The position numbers and the translations under genes were made by a program. The notes beneath the pieces are model-generated. The model was not told the DNA's origin, did not search any database, and was given only the letters and a program-made list of their open reading frames with translations. Below, one piece after another: positions 10,106 to 19,305 of a stretch of DNA of 50,985 nt. Origin of the DNA: CAWUIH01 sp963922495. GTDB taxonomy: Bacteria > Pseudomonadota > Gammaproteobacteria > Coxiellales > Coxiellaceae. The DNA lies in the NCBI GenBank assembly GCA_963922495.1, contig CAWUIH010000004.1, forward strand, positions 1 to 50,985. Reading direction: 5' to 3'. How positions within the stretch are numbered: position 1 is the stretch's first letter; every line of letters starts with the position of its first letter.

Positions 10106-10138
10106 AGCGAATCATTTAATGACTGCCCAGAAAAAAAT

Positions 10139-11113
10139 ATGACCAACGATGATAATATTCGCCAATTGGGGAAAGCCGTAATCAAAACTGAATTGCGTGC
10201 CATTAAGCAACTGGAACAGCGTATCGATGAAAGTTTTGTGGCGGCTTGCCATCTAATACTCGGATGTAATGGGCGAGTGGTTGTTACTGGCATGGGCAAG
10301 TCTGGACATATTGCCCACAAAATCGCAGCGACGTTTGCCAGTACTGGTACTGCTGCGTTTTTTGTACATCCTGCTGAGGCAAGTCACGGCGATATTGGAA
10401 TGATCACTCCTGAAGATGTGGTACTTGCTATCTCTTACTCTGGAGAAACCAATGAAGTTATTAACCTGTTACCGACTATTAAACGCCTGGGCACACCCAT
10501 CATCAGCATGACCAGCAACCCAGCATCAATATTGGCTCGTAGTGCAAAAGTCAACCTTGATATCAGTGTCACTGAAGAGGCTTGCCCTCTTGGCCTAGCT
10601 CCAACATCCAGCACTTCAGTCACAATGGTTTTGGGTGATGCCATCGCCATTGCATTGCTAGAGGCTCGAGGGTTCACCTCTGAAGATTTTGCAAGGGTTC
10701 ATCCTGGTGGCACATTAGGGCGGCGCTTGTTGTTACACGTCGATGATGTTATGCATATTGGCGATTCGATACCCAAGGTCTCCCCAGATTGCTTACTAGA
10801 CGAAGCATTGGTCGAAATCACCAAAAAAAGTTTTGGGGTTACCACCATTGTTGATAACAAAGGTAAGCTGCTTGGTATTTTCACCGATGGTGATTTACGG
10901 CGTACCTTAGATCGCGACTATGACATACACACAACTCCTATAAAAGAAGTGATGACCAAAAATAGCATCTCGATTCGTCCTAAGATGCTAGCCGCGGAAG
11001 CACTGCAAATCATGCAAAAACACAAAATCACCTCGCTGATTGTGCTAAACAAAAAAAAATCCCCCATTGGTTTAATTCATATGCACGATTTATTACGTGT
11101 CGGTGTCATTTAG
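10139..11113 (+). CDS. kdsD: D-arabinose 5-phosphate isomerase (KpsF/GutQ family)
   Basis: Interconverts ribulose 5-phosphate and arabinose 5-phosphate, the first step toward Kdo for LPS. The 324-aa protein has an N-terminal SIS domain (about 40-175; VVVTGMGKSGHIAHKIA near 45-61) and two C-terminal CBS domains (about 205-324; MTKNSI in the second). VHPGGTLGRRL, typical of the family, lies between them. It opens the plus-strand run that later includes kdsC and the lpt genes. The stop is one base before the next start. Confidence 0.95.
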   Translation: MTNDDNIRQLGKAVIKTELRAIKQLEQRIDESFVAACHLILGCNGRVVVTGMGKSGHIAHKIAATFASTGTAAFFVHPAEASHGDIGMITPEDVVLAISYSGETNEVINLLPTIKRLGTPIISMTSNPASILARSAKVNLDISVTEEACPLGLAPTSSTSVTMVLGDAIAIALLEARGFTSEDFARVHPGGTLGRRLLLHVDDVMHIGDSIPKVSPDCLLDEALVEITKKSFGVTTIVDNKGKLLGIFTDGDLRRTLDRDYDIHTTPIKEVMTKNSISIRPKMLAAEALQIMQKHKITSLIVLNKKKSPIGLIHMHDLLRVGVI

Positions 11114-11114
11114 C

Positions 11115-12329
11115 ATGACTAATAGACAATTGATCCGATTTATATCTCTAGTTATTTATCTAGCAATGTTGTCTGCTTTTGCCCCCTTCTCTACAGATAG
11201 TTATCTGGCTTCCATGCCAATTATTAAAAACTTTTTTCACACCTCAGCATCGAATGTACAACTGACGTTGTCACTTTTTTTTGTAAGCTTTTCCGCCGGC
11301 TTGCTGGTGTGGGGTCCACTATCTGACAGAATTGGACGCAAGCCAGTCATTGCGATTGGACTAATAATATTTATTGCAGCCTCGTTATTTTGTGCCGCTA
11401 GCCATAACATCACCGTGTTGATTTTTGCACGAATTGCACAAGCTTTTGGTGCTTGTTGTGGAGTTGTTATGACAAGCACCATAGTAAAAGATCGCTTTGC
11501 CTCAGAACAATTATCCAAAATATTCAGTATCATCATGGGTATCACGATGCTAGCCCCCATGATCGCACCGATTGTCGGCAGTTACTTACTAGCACAGTTC
11601 AACTGGCAAGCCAACTTTTACTTTCTCACAGCTTTCGGTGTCATTTTATTGATTTCACTTCCATTTATGAAAGAAAGCTATCCCGCAGAGACTCGTAAAC
11701 CAATTGAAGTATCCCGTTTAACACAATACTATACGGAACAAATTAAATATACTCCATTTACATTATGTATGATTACCATGAGCACCAGCTTCGCAACAAT
11801 GTTTGCTTTTATCTCCTCTTCATCATTTATCTATATTAATCTATTCCATATTAAGCCAATAAATTTCGGTTGGCACTTTGCCTTCAATGCAGCAGCATTG
11901 TTAATCGGTATTTTCTTCCTCAATATTCTCAGAGAAAAAATACCCATTCAAAAGTTAATTTTAATTGCGCTGATATGCAGTATTTTCGGCAGTATGGCAA
12001 TGATACTTACCCTAGCTCTCAAGCCTTATTGTATATGGAGCATCATGTTGCCGGTTTTTATCAGCACCTTTGGTATCGGAATATTGTATCCAGAAATCAC
12101 GAGTCTCGCACTGCAACATGTTACCAGTCATACCGGTTTAGCCACCTCATTACTCGGTGCCAGTCGTTTTATTCTCGCTGCAGTCGTTGGCTATATAATG
12201 GGATTTCTGATCGAATATTCTTCCTATCCACTGGCAATTATTATGACACTACTAAGTACTGTCTCTTGGTTTACAATGTACATTTATTTTAGATGGTATT
12301 GGCAAACCACCAACAACAACCCGTGTTAG
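11115..12329 (+). CDS. Bcr/CflA-type MFS drug-efflux transporter
   Basis: A 404-aa inner-membrane protein with about 12 hydrophobic segments. The family feature TDSYLASMP follows the first helix, and the MFS motif A GPLSDRIGRKPV sits between helices 2 and 3. Bcr/CflA proteins export drugs or small metabolites by proton antiport; the substrate here is unknown. A GTG-initiated start at 11097 inside kdsD is possible, but the ATG one base after the kdsD stop is simpler. It interrupts the usual kdsD-kdsC adjacency. Confidence 0.88.
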   Translation: MTNRQLIRFISLVIYLAMLSAFAPFSTDSYLASMPIIKNFFHTSASNVQLTLSLFFVSFSAGLLVWGPLSDRIGRKPVIAIGLIIFIAASLFCAASHNITVLIFARIAQAFGACCGVVMTSTIVKDRFASEQLSKIFSIIMGITMLAPMIAPIVGSYLLAQFNWQANFYFLTAFGVILLISLPFMKESYPAETRKPIEVSRLTQYYTEQIKYTPFTLCMITMSTSFATMFAFISSSSFIYINLFHIKPINFGWHFAFNAAALLIGIFFLNILREKIPIQKLILIALICSIFGSMAMILTLALKPYCIWSIMLPVFISTFGIGILYPEITSLALQHVTSHTGLATSLLGASRFILAAVVGYIMGFLIEYSSYPLAIIMTLLSTVSWFTMYIYFRWYWQTTNNNPC

Positions 12330-12402
12330 CATGTTCAGGACTTGAATTTACTCTTTTTTTGAAATATAATCAGAGATATAAATATCTATTCTATTGCTTA
12401 CT

Positions 12403-12945
12403 ATGACTAATGCATACAAATCTGGTTTTAAACAACTCAACTTGATTCAAAAGATTTTAGTTATCGTAATCATCGGTCTCCTGGCCAACCTCTTTTATGA
12501 TCTCTACAACGTGGTGCTATTATTTTTGTACGGCGTTTCTCTCGATTGGCATTTGATTGGACGATGGGTGCTGCATATTTTGCACGGCGATTTCATCTTT
12601 AGGCATATTCCCCAAAGCGACGCAATGACAGGTGAAAAAATATTCGGGTGGGCCATTCACTATGCAACCGCTATTGTATATGCAGCAATTTTTGTAATCC
12701 TTATTCAATATGTATTTAAATCTAAATATATCTTTATAAAAGCACTCATCTTTACCTGGATATGTATGCTGATTCCATTTTTAATATTGAAACCTGCAAT
12801 GGGTGCAGGTTATTTTGGAAGCCTCACTCCAAATCAAGCAAAATCTATATTGATGACCTTTTCATTCCATAGCGTTTTTGGAATTGGATTGTATTTAAGC
12901 TACACATCTATGATACGACTTATCTCTAAAAAAACTGCCAAATGA
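12403..12945 (+). CDS. DUF2938-family membrane protein
   Basis: A 180-aa protein with four hydrophobic segments (about 15-40, 75-100, 105-125, 145-170 from the ATG). The pattern GRWVLHILHGDF, GWAIHYATAI and KPAMGAGYFGS matches DUF2938 proteins, whose function is unknown. A TTG nine bases upstream is an alternative start; neither has a clear ribosome site. It lies between the Bcr/CflA transporter and the FUSC protein, separated from the latter by a 19-bp palindrome. Confidence 0.72.
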   Translation: MTNAYKSGFKQLNLIQKILVIVIIGLLANLFYDLYNVVLLFLYGVSLDWHLIGRWVLHILHGDFIFRHIPQSDAMTGEKIFGWAIHYATAIVYAAIFVILIQYVFKSKYIFIKALIFTWICMLIPFLILKPAMGAGYFGSLTPNQAKSILMTFSFHSVFGIGLYLSYTSMIRLISKKTAK

Positions 12946-12966
12946 TTATTTATCATCGCTTGAAAA

Positions 12967-12985
12967 ATTACTGACGATCAGTAAT
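12967..12985. promoter_or_regulatory. Perfect 19-bp palindrome, possible operator
   Basis: ATTACTGACGATCAGTAAT has 8-bp arms around a 3-bp centre, located 11 bases before the FUSC gene ATG. No T-run follows on either strand, so an intrinsic terminator is unlikely. Size and symmetry suit a dimeric repressor site (for example TetR type), but no such regulator is encoded nearby. Confidence 0.4.
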
Positions 12986-12995
12986 AATCGCTAAA

Positions 12996-14024
12996 ATGAT
13001 CATAAATTCCAAACCTTGGCGATTCTTCTTACTATATAAAAATAACAACGCTTTTTGGTTCGCTCTTGCACTGACGCTATCACTGACTGCCTCACTCTAT
13101 TGTAGTAAAGCTTTTTTACAACCTGTTTTACGCGATATCTTTTGGCCAGTTGTAGCGGGAGCATTTCTTGGTTTCTACCGATTAGGGAACACCAAATACC
13201 AACAAATGAGTTGCATCACAGTATTTGCTGGGCTGACAATTGCAATGCTGACGATTTTATTAATTTCAAGTCATCTACCAAGCCTCTATTATCAAGCAAT
13301 AAAATACATATTAATTTTTCTGAGCCTTTCAATCCGCAGATATATCAAATCTGGAAAAACTATCTCTATAACCCTGGTACTATTTATTTTACTTTTCAAT
13401 TATATTTATTACCCTGCGAACTCACTACCATTTATTTTGATACTTCAGTCGATTTTAATCGGATTTACCATTGGTTGGGCAAGCACTATGATCATGACGC
13501 TTGTTTTACCACGCATCCATTCAGAAATTAGCGCGATTGATAAAAATCCTTATATCATAAAACAGGCACTTAGAATCACCTTGGTTTTGATTGTAGGCTA
13601 CCTTGTGTCAAAATATTTTCATTTAACACGAAGTTTTTGGGTAATGATTTCCATACTCTTAATCAATGAGGCTGATTTACATTTAACACAAAGAAAAGGG
13701 ATTGAAAGATTATTAGGAACCATCGCTGGAGGCCTGCTCAGTATTGTAATTGCACCACTCATTTTTAAATCTGACTGCTTGCTGCCTTATTTGTGCTTTT
13801 TATTGGTTTTTTTGACTGCTTACTTCAGTCTAATTCGATATATGATCGCACTTTTTTTTGGCACTTTAATCATTGCGGGGCTATATTATCTGCTACACCC
13901 ACCCACTGACATTCTACATTTTATGATTTATCGCATTGAAGATACCGCGATTGGAGTTGCGCTAGCCATCATTGGAGAATATACGATTTTCCCACTTTGG
14001 AATAAACGAGGATCAATTCATTAA
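12996..14024 (+). CDS. FUSC-family integral membrane transporter
   Basis: A 342-aa membrane protein with two blocks of hydrophobic helices (about 20-170 and 190-335) around a polar linker. The second block opens with the hallmark RKGIERLLGTIAGG at 233-246, typical of fusaric-acid/aromatic-acid exporter (FUSC) proteins such as AaeB and YccS. It is shorter than those (about 650-700 aa) and resembles single-unit FUSC proteins. The ligand is unknown. The start is close to a palindrome that may regulate it. Confidence 0.72.
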   Translation: MIINSKPWRFFLLYKNNNAFWFALALTLSLTASLYCSKAFLQPVLRDIFWPVVAGAFLGFYRLGNTKYQQMSCITVFAGLTIAMLTILLISSHLPSLYYQAIKYILIFLSLSIRRYIKSGKTISITLVLFILLFNYIYYPANSLPFILILQSILIGFTIGWASTMIMTLVLPRIHSEISAIDKNPYIIKQALRITLVLIVGYLVSKYFHLTRSFWVMISILLINEADLHLTQRKGIERLLGTIAGGLLSIVIAPLIFKSDCLLPYLCFLLVFLTAYFSLIRYMIALFFGTLIIAGLYYLLHPPTDILHFMIYRIEDTAIGVALAIIGEYTIFPLWNKRGSIH

Positions 14025-14072
14025 GCTTAATGTTAGTGATACCATGGAACTTTAAAATAGAATGAGAGTTTA

Positions 14073-14585
14073 ATGATGAGTGACGACATCAAATCACGCT
14101 TAGCGGCCATAAAACTTCTGATTTTAGATGTAGACGGAATCCTCACTGATGGGAGCTTATGGTACGGTGCTGACGGTGAAATAGTTAAAGCTTTTCACGT
14201 TCACGACGGTCTGGGAATTAAACGGTTAATAGGTCAGGGAGTTGATGTTGCGATTATCACCAGTCGAGAGAGCCAAGCAGTGACAATACGTGCTCAAGAG
14301 CTTGGTATTAAGCATATCTATCAAAAACAAGCAGCAAAATTGCAAGCCTTCATCGAGCTACTACAGCTTCTCAAGCTCACAGAAGCCGACGTAGCGTATA
14401 TGGGTGATGACATACCGGATCTTGAAGTGATGGAACGAGTTGCCATTGCAGTCACAGTACCAAACGCAGTACAAGCAATTAAAGATAAAGCAGATTTTAT
14501 TACTAATTTGAGTGGCGGGAAAGGTGCAGTCCGTGAATTTTGTGATATGATATATGATGAAAAACAAAACACACCAACACCATGA
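14073..14585 (+). CDS. kdsC: 3-deoxy-D-manno-octulosonate 8-phosphate phosphatase
   Basis: HAD-superfamily phosphatase that dephosphorylates Kdo-8-phosphate. The 170-aa protein has the nucleophile motif LDVDGILTDG at 18-27 (D19 and D21), motif II in IITSRES, and motif III/IV in YMGDDIPDLEVM. Two tandem ATGs could start it; GAGAG upstream serves either. Its TGA overlaps the lptC ATG (ATGA), as in many gammaproteobacteria. Confidence 0.95.
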   Translation: MMSDDIKSRLAAIKLLILDVDGILTDGSLWYGADGEIVKAFHVHDGLGIKRLIGQGVDVAIITSRESQAVTIRAQELGIKHIYQKQAAKLQAFIELLQLLKLTEADVAYMGDDIPDLEVMERVAIAVTVPNAVQAIKDKADFITNLSGGKGAVREFCDMIYDEKQNTPTP

Positions 14586-15169
14586 ATCGAAATATAGGAC
14601 TCGGACTGATCTTAATAGCCGCAACAAGCTTGGGTGTTGGTTTGTACCAACTGAACCGCAACACATTACAGCAAGTTAACAGTCCCAATACTTCTGAGAA
14701 ATCACCGGATAGCTTCATAATACAGGCACAAAATATCGAATTCGATACCCACGGCCAATTACACAGTGTGCTCACAGCACATGATGTAAAACACTATCCG
14801 CAGCAGAAAATTACCCGATATATACAACCAAACTTTACCATTTATACCAATCGGCGTATTCCATGGCATGTAACTGCTAGATACGGTATTGGTACTGATA
14901 ACAATAAAATGGTTTATCTCAAAGGTCATGTGGTGATTCACCAGCCAAACCAACCAACAAACCCGGAAACAACAATCAAAACTTCACATCTCACGATTTT
15001 CCCAATGCTGTCACAAGCAAAAACTGATGCAAAAGCGGTGATTATTCGCCCCAATTCCACAGTTTACGGCAAAGGATTAACAGCGAACTTGAAATCAGGA
15101 AATTATAGACTGTTGTCACAATCACAAGGCTCTTATGAACCGCCGCAACCAACACAATCAATACATTAG
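14582..15169 (+). CDS. lptC: LPS export protein LptC
   Basis: A single-pass inner-membrane protein (helix about 5-23) with a periplasmic beta-jellyroll domain that hands LPS from LptB2FG to LptA. At 195 aa it fits the family; sequence conservation is low, so the call leans on the N-terminal anchor, the DTHGQLHSVLTAHDVKHYPQ-like strand pattern and position between kdsC and lptA. It overlaps kdsC by 4 bases and lptA by 35. Confidence 0.88.
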   Translation: MNRNIGLGLILIAATSLGVGLYQLNRNTLQQVNSPNTSEKSPDSFIIQAQNIEFDTHGQLHSVLTAHDVKHYPQQKITRYIQPNFTIYTNRRIPWHVTARYGIGTDNNKMVYLKGHVVIHQPNQPTNPETTIKTSHLTIFPMLSQAKTDAKAVIIRPNSTVYGKGLTANLKSGNYRLLSQSQGSYEPPQPTQSIH

Positions 15170-15665
15170 ATTGTTTATCAGTATGTTACTATCGATACTC
15201 CCAGTATCGAGCTTCGCGTTAAGCAGCGACAAATACGCACCATATCATATCCGCGCAAAGGAAATTCAGTATAGTAAACAACCACATCAAGTTCGTTACA
15301 TTGAACATGCCCACGCAACGCAAGGCAGTACAACTCTTTCTGGTGATTTGATCGTTAGCTACTTCAGACCAAACTCCAATCAGATATACAAGCTGACCGC
15401 GACAGGCAAACCTGCCCATTACTCCACCCTGCCGAACAATGAAAAAGTGCGACTCTATGCCGAAGCTGATACTATCATTTATTATCCACTCAAAAATCAG
15501 GTCTTATTACTCAAAAATGCACGCGTTACTGAAAAACAAAATGTCTTCACAGGTCAACATATCTGGTATGATATGAATACAAAACGGGTTGTTTCGACAA
15601 GCCCTAACAAAGGGGATATGACGCGAATTGTCATTGTTCCCAGTAAAAAACACTCAAAGAGCTAG
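15135..15665 (+). CDS. lptA: LPS transport periplasmic protein LptA
   Basis: A 176-aa periplasmic protein with a signal peptide (hydrophobic core about 11-24, likely cleavage after SSFA). The OstA/LptA jellyroll signature is visible as AHATQGSTTLSGDLIVSYF and AEADTIIYYPLKNQVLLL. It bridges inner and outer membranes for LPS delivery. Its start lies inside lptC by 35 bases, and lptB follows 9 bases after its stop. Confidence 0.92.
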   Translation: MNRRNQHNQYIRLFISMLLSILPVSSFALSSDKYAPYHIRAKEIQYSKQPHQVRYIEHAHATQGSTTLSGDLIVSYFRPNSNQIYKLTATGKPAHYSTLPNNEKVRLYAEADTIIYYPLKNQVLLLKNARVTEKQNVFTGQHIWYDMNTKRVVSTSPNKGDMTRIVIVPSKKHSKS

Positions 15666-15674
15666 ACACAAGCG

Positions 15675-16397
15675 ATGCCGAGGTTAACGGTTAAGCATCT
15701 ACAAAAAAGTTTTAAATCACGTCGCGTGGTTAAAAACCTTTCACTCACCATTGGTAACGAAGTCGTTGGATTACTCGGTCCAAACGGTGCGGGTAAGACC
15801 ACTGGCTTTTACATGATAGTCGGGCTTGTTGTACCTGATCAAGGTAGCGTATTTTTAGACAATATTGACGTTACACACCTTGCTATTCATAAACGCGCCC
15901 GACTAGGCCTCGGCTACTTACCACAAGAAACCTCTATTTTTCGAAAGTTATCAGTTTACAATAACATTATGAGTATCTTGCAATTACGTAAAGATCTCGA
16001 TAAAGACGCCCGCGAAAAAAAATGCGAAGCACTATTACAAGAGTTTCATATCGCACATCTTAGAGATGTGATGGCTTTTAGTCTTTCGGGCGGTGAAAAG
16101 CGACGTGTTGAGATTGCCCGCGCACTCGCCATGGATCCCAAATTTATTCTGCTGGACGAACCTTTTGCTGGTATTGATCCCATATCGGTCATTGACATTA
16201 AACGTATTATCACGCACTTGTGTCAACGCGGTATCGGGGTACTCATCACCGATCATAATGTCCGAGAGACACTGGATATCTGTGAACGGGCGTATATCAT
16301 CAGCGATGGAAACATTATTGCATTTGGATCCCCAGCAGAAATCCTGGCCAATAAAAATGTGCGAGAAGTATATCTTGGTCACGAATTTGATTTATAA
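15675..16397 (+). CDS. lptB: LPS export ABC transporter ATPase LptB
   Basis: The cytoplasmic ATPase that powers LPS extraction with LptFG. In 240 aa it shows Walker A GPNGAGKTT (35-43), the Q-loop in YLPQETSIFRKL, signature LSGGEKRR, Walker B FILLDEPFAGID and the switch histidine in LITDHNV. These are LptB-type variants. Unlike E. coli, rpoN and hpf do not follow it; ptsN does. Confidence 0.97.
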   Translation: MPRLTVKHLQKSFKSRRVVKNLSLTIGNEVVGLLGPNGAGKTTGFYMIVGLVVPDQGSVFLDNIDVTHLAIHKRARLGLGYLPQETSIFRKLSVYNNIMSILQLRKDLDKDAREKKCEALLQEFHIAHLRDVMAFSLSGGEKRRVEIARALAMDPKFILLDEPFAGIDPISVIDIKRIITHLCQRGIGVLITDHNVRETLDICERAYIISDGNIIAFGSPAEILANKNVREVYLGHEFDL

Positions 16398-16426
16398 TGA
16401 GGTTTTAAATAAGTGACATAATTACA

Positions 16427-16873
16427 ATGGAACAACTCTTTACACCAGAACTAACAATTTACGCTGAACGCGAAGATATTAATAAAAAGCAAGCGCTACT
16501 GCAAATCAGTAAATTAGCAAGTCAAGCCGACAGCGAAGTTAAATTTCAAAACATCCTTGATCAGTTGTTACAACGAGAACGCTTGGGTGATACTTCGATT
16601 GGTAATGGCATTGCTATTCCTCATGCCAAAATACCGCTGCTGAAACACCCACTTTGTATCGCATTTCACCTAATAAAACCCATCAATTTTTCTCAAAAAG
16701 AAGTGAAGATGGTTGACCTCATTTTTTGTTTGTTAGTACCTGAAGAGGACCATCAAAAGCATCTTGATTTGCTTGCACAATTGGCTTCTTGCTTGAAAAA
16801 AACTGACTTTATAAAAAATCTAAGAGCGACAAAAAATAAAAATGATTTTTTTCAGATTTTAGAAGATATTTAA
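16427..16873 (+). CDS. ptsN: PTS IIA-like nitrogen regulatory protein (EIIA-Ntr)
   Basis: A 148-aa phosphoacceptor of the nitrogen PTS, phosphorylated on histidine by HPr/NPr. The active histidine is H66 in GIAIPHAKIP; ERLGDTSIGNG precedes it as expected. It controls potassium transport, stress and metabolism in relatives. The stop is directly followed by the ATG of hprK, with no gap, pointing to one transcript with hprK and HPr. Confidence 0.94.
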   Translation: MEQLFTPELTIYAEREDINKKQALLQISKLASQADSEVKFQNILDQLLQRERLGDTSIGNGIAIPHAKIPLLKHPLCIAFHLIKPINFSQKEVKMVDLIFCLLVPEEDHQKHLDLLAQLASCLKKTDFIKNLRATKNKNDFFQILEDI

Positions 16874-17404
16874 ATGCACACACCTCAATCAATTCACGCT
16901 AATTTCATGATCATTAATTCCGTCGGACTTTTGATCTGCGGCAAACCTGGCATTGGAAAATCAGAACTATGCCTACAACTCATTGATCGTGGCCATCGTT
17001 TAGTGAGTGATGATTGTGTGGAACTTATTAGTGAAAACCAGCAATTGATTGGTCGCAGCCCTTCTGTTTCTCAACATTATATGTTTATCAAGCATATTGG
17101 AATTATTAATATTAATGTACTTTATGGTAAATCCTGCTGCGTAAAATCTCATTCTATCGATTTGTGCGTAGAATTAGTAGCAGCTAAAGAAATAACTGTG
17201 GACACGCAATGCTTGTACGGCACTTATGATCAAAAATTATTCTTAAATCATAACGTTCCCAGTACTATTTTCCCCAGTAATCAGTTGAATTTATCATTAT
17301 TGGTGGAAATATTGTGTCGTAACCACGCCCTCAAATCTACTGGATATAACGCTTCAGCAGATTTTATCAAGCTACAAAATAAAGCATTAGGTAACCCTGT
17401 ATGA
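16874..17404 (+). CDS. hprK: Short HPr kinase/phosphorylase (C-terminal catalytic domain only)
   Basis: In 176 aa only the catalytic domain of HprK is present. It has H8, the P-loop GKPGIGKS (23-30), and RGHRLVSDDCVELI (39-52) with the acidic pair, followed by a GIININVLYG strand. Full-length enzymes have about 310 aa with an extra N-terminal domain; short forms are known from Alphaproteobacteria. The expected role is ATP-dependent phosphorylation of HPr on serine. It sits where rapZ is found in enterics, between ptsN and HPr, and overlaps the HPr gene by 4 bases (ATGA). Truncation by decay is unlikely given the intact coupling. Confidence 0.85.
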   Translation: MHTPQSIHANFMIINSVGLLICGKPGIGKSELCLQLIDRGHRLVSDDCVELISENQQLIGRSPSVSQHYMFIKHIGIININVLYGKSCCVKSHSIDLCVELVAAKEITVDTQCLYGTYDQKLFLNHNVPSTIFPSNQLNLSLLVEILCRNHALKSTGYNASADFIKLQNKALGNPV

Positions 17405-17670
17405 TCCAAAAAAATCTAAAAGTAGTAAACAAACTTGGGCTACACGCTCGCGCTTGTATGAAACTCACTAACCTTGCCGATCGTTATCACAGTGAAATAC
17501 TCATCGAATTTCACGGTCGCCAAGTCAATGCACGCTCTATTATGAGCCTGATGGTCCTCGCTGCAAGTTATGGCAGCGATATTGTTGTCACTGTTAGCGG
17601 CGAAGATGAACAATCTGCTTTTGAGGCAGTTGAAAAATTAATTAACGATAAGTTTGGCGAAGAAGGATAG
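17401..17670 (+). CDS. ptsH: HPr family phosphocarrier (NPr/HPr)
   Basis: An 89-aa phosphocarrier with the PEP-dependent phosphorylation site H15 in GLHARACMKL and S46 in NARSIMSLM, the site for HPr kinase. Retention of S46 next to an hprK gene suggests a working regulatory pair. No enzyme I is in the window. By position it could equally be called npr (ptsO). Confidence 0.93.
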   Translation: MIQKNLKVVNKLGLHARACMKLTNLADRYHSEILIEFHGRQVNARSIMSLMVLAASYGSDIVVTVSGEDEQSAFEAVEKLINDKFGEEG

Positions 17671-17720
17671 TCACGGTTGACAATATGGCTATAAATTGCC
17701 CCTCAAATACTCATGCAAGG

Positions 17721-18824
17721 TCACCTATTCGATATATTTTTATAAATATCAGCGTACTGTTGGTAATAGCGTTGCGTTGTAAAATTTTCTAGATAACGTT
17801 TTCGTGCCTCTCGACTGAAACGTGCCGCTAGCGATTTATTATAATAAATACGATTAATGGCTTTGGTCAATGCGGAGGAATCCATTGCAGGTACCACAAT
17901 TCCTGTAACGTTGTTACGATTGATGTAACTGGTTCCAGTACCAATTTGAGTTGATATCAAGGGCTTACCATGCATCAGTCCTTCTATCAGGCAAACACCA
18001 AAACTCTCTGCTCGCAAATGCGATGGTAAAATAATTGCGCTCGCTAACTCAAACAATGCCTCTTTTCGCTGCCCCTCTACACGGCCTACGAAAAATACGT
18101 TATTCAACCGATATGCTTTGGCCTGTTGTTTCAGTTGCTCATCCAGAGGGCCAGTACCTGCAATCACGATATTGGCATCGGTATAACGAGCCGCTTTTAA
18201 TAAAAAGGAAAGCCCTTTATAATAACAAATAACACCAATAAATAAAATGAATTTCTTAGGTAATTTTTTCTCCCAAGTTTCAATATCTGCGGAAAGATTT
18301 TGTCTAATCGTATCTGAAACACCTAATGGAATGAACCGACATTTATCGCGATAAGGCCGCAAATCACGACTAGTTTCAACATAGTTTCTGGAAGAAGCTA
18401 CGATGCAATCTGCGGAATTGAGAAAATTCTTCATTAAAGGACGATACAACAACTTTAACAATTTTTGACACACAATGTCACTATGGTAAGTAATCACCAT
18501 CGGTTTGCTACGTTGACTCATAAAATTAAGCAAATCTGCAAATGGCCAAGGAAAATGATAATGAATAATGTCTGATTGGGAGGCAAAATAATCAAATTGC
18601 CGCATCATCTCAAAGCTAATCGGACAAGAAGCCACACTATAGGTTTGCTTCATCAGGGAGACATTCACGGAGTGTACCTTAATATTCGCTGATTGCTGAC
18701 CGACAGCAAGCACTTGGCTTTCAAATCCAAATCGTCGCGTACCCGTTGATAGCTCTTGAATCGCCGTTTCTACCCCTCCGACTTGCTCTGGTAAATAACT
18801 CTTGTAGATATGCAAAACTTTCAA
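17721..18824 (-). CDS. Glycosyltransferase family 4 protein
   Basis: A 367-aa GT-B enzyme. The N-terminal half starts MKVLHIYKSYLPEQVGGVE, with the glycine loop of retaining glycosyltransferases. The C-terminal half has the nucleotide-sugar region FILFIGVICYYKGLSFLL and the E-x7-E motif in ESFGVCLIEGLMHGKPL. It resembles mannosyl/rhamnosyltransferases of O-antigen clusters such as WbpZ; donor and acceptor cannot be told. It is convergent with the HPr gene and isolated from other polysaccharide genes. Confidence 0.82.
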   Translation of the reverse strand: MKVLHIYKSYLPEQVGGVETAIQELSTGTRRFGFESQVLAVGQQSANIKVHSVNVSLMKQTYSVASCPISFEMMRQFDYFASQSDIIHYHFPWPFADLLNFMSQRSKPMVITYHSDIVCQKLLKLLYRPLMKNFLNSADCIVASSRNYVETSRDLRPYRDKCRFIPLGVSDTIRQNLSADIETWEKKLPKKFILFIGVICYYKGLSFLLKAARYTDANIVIAGTGPLDEQLKQQAKAYRLNNVFFVGRVEGQRKEALFELASAIILPSHLRAESFGVCLIEGLMHGKPLISTQIGTGTSYINRNNVTGIVVPAMDSSALTKAINRIYYNKSLAARFSREARKRYLENFTTQRYYQQYADIYKNISNR

Positions 18825-19305
18825 TTAGTTGAACCCGTGATTCGCACTTTTATTTAACAGGATGGAGTGTAGGTTAACCAAGGAACCAATGTCAATAGAT
18901 TGAAAAAAATATCATGGTTAATTTCAATTATAGTCAATGACTTAACATACGATCCCCCTTGCTAATACTACCGTCATTGCACATAGAATTGTTTAAATAT
19001 TAATCGCTCTTGGGATATTTTCAAGATTGTTGTTATAACCCCAAATAAAAACCGTAATATTTTGATGATTCCTAGAACTGTGACTTTTTGCGTATCATGA
19101 CAGGTTATCTATCAGTAGCCAAAACCCAAATACGCAAGACGTGTTGTTTTTTTCTAACGTTATCACGAAAATCATAAAGAGCAACACAGTAAAAATGCTT
19201 AAGAAAATAATGTGGATTGCATATTAAGGCTTTACTGACAGAGCAAATTTATTGAACCTTACTAAATCTATATTTTTATGATAAAATATAATAAAGGAAG
19301 TTGTA
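18825..19305. other. Gene-free AT-rich stretch
   Basis: No open frame is convincing in these 481 bases. An 8-bp inverted repeat (TTGCGTAT at 19088-19095, ATACGCAA at 19130-19137) is followed by a run of seven T at about 19145, which might form a weak plus-strand terminator. Otherwise I see nothing. It leads into a decayed gene and may be degraded coding sequence. Confidence 0.35.

Noticed and set aside
19088..19152. Intrinsic terminator from TTGCGTAT/ATACGCAA
   Set aside because: The 34-base loop and the distance to the T-run make a functional terminator doubtful, and no plus-strand gene ends just upstream.
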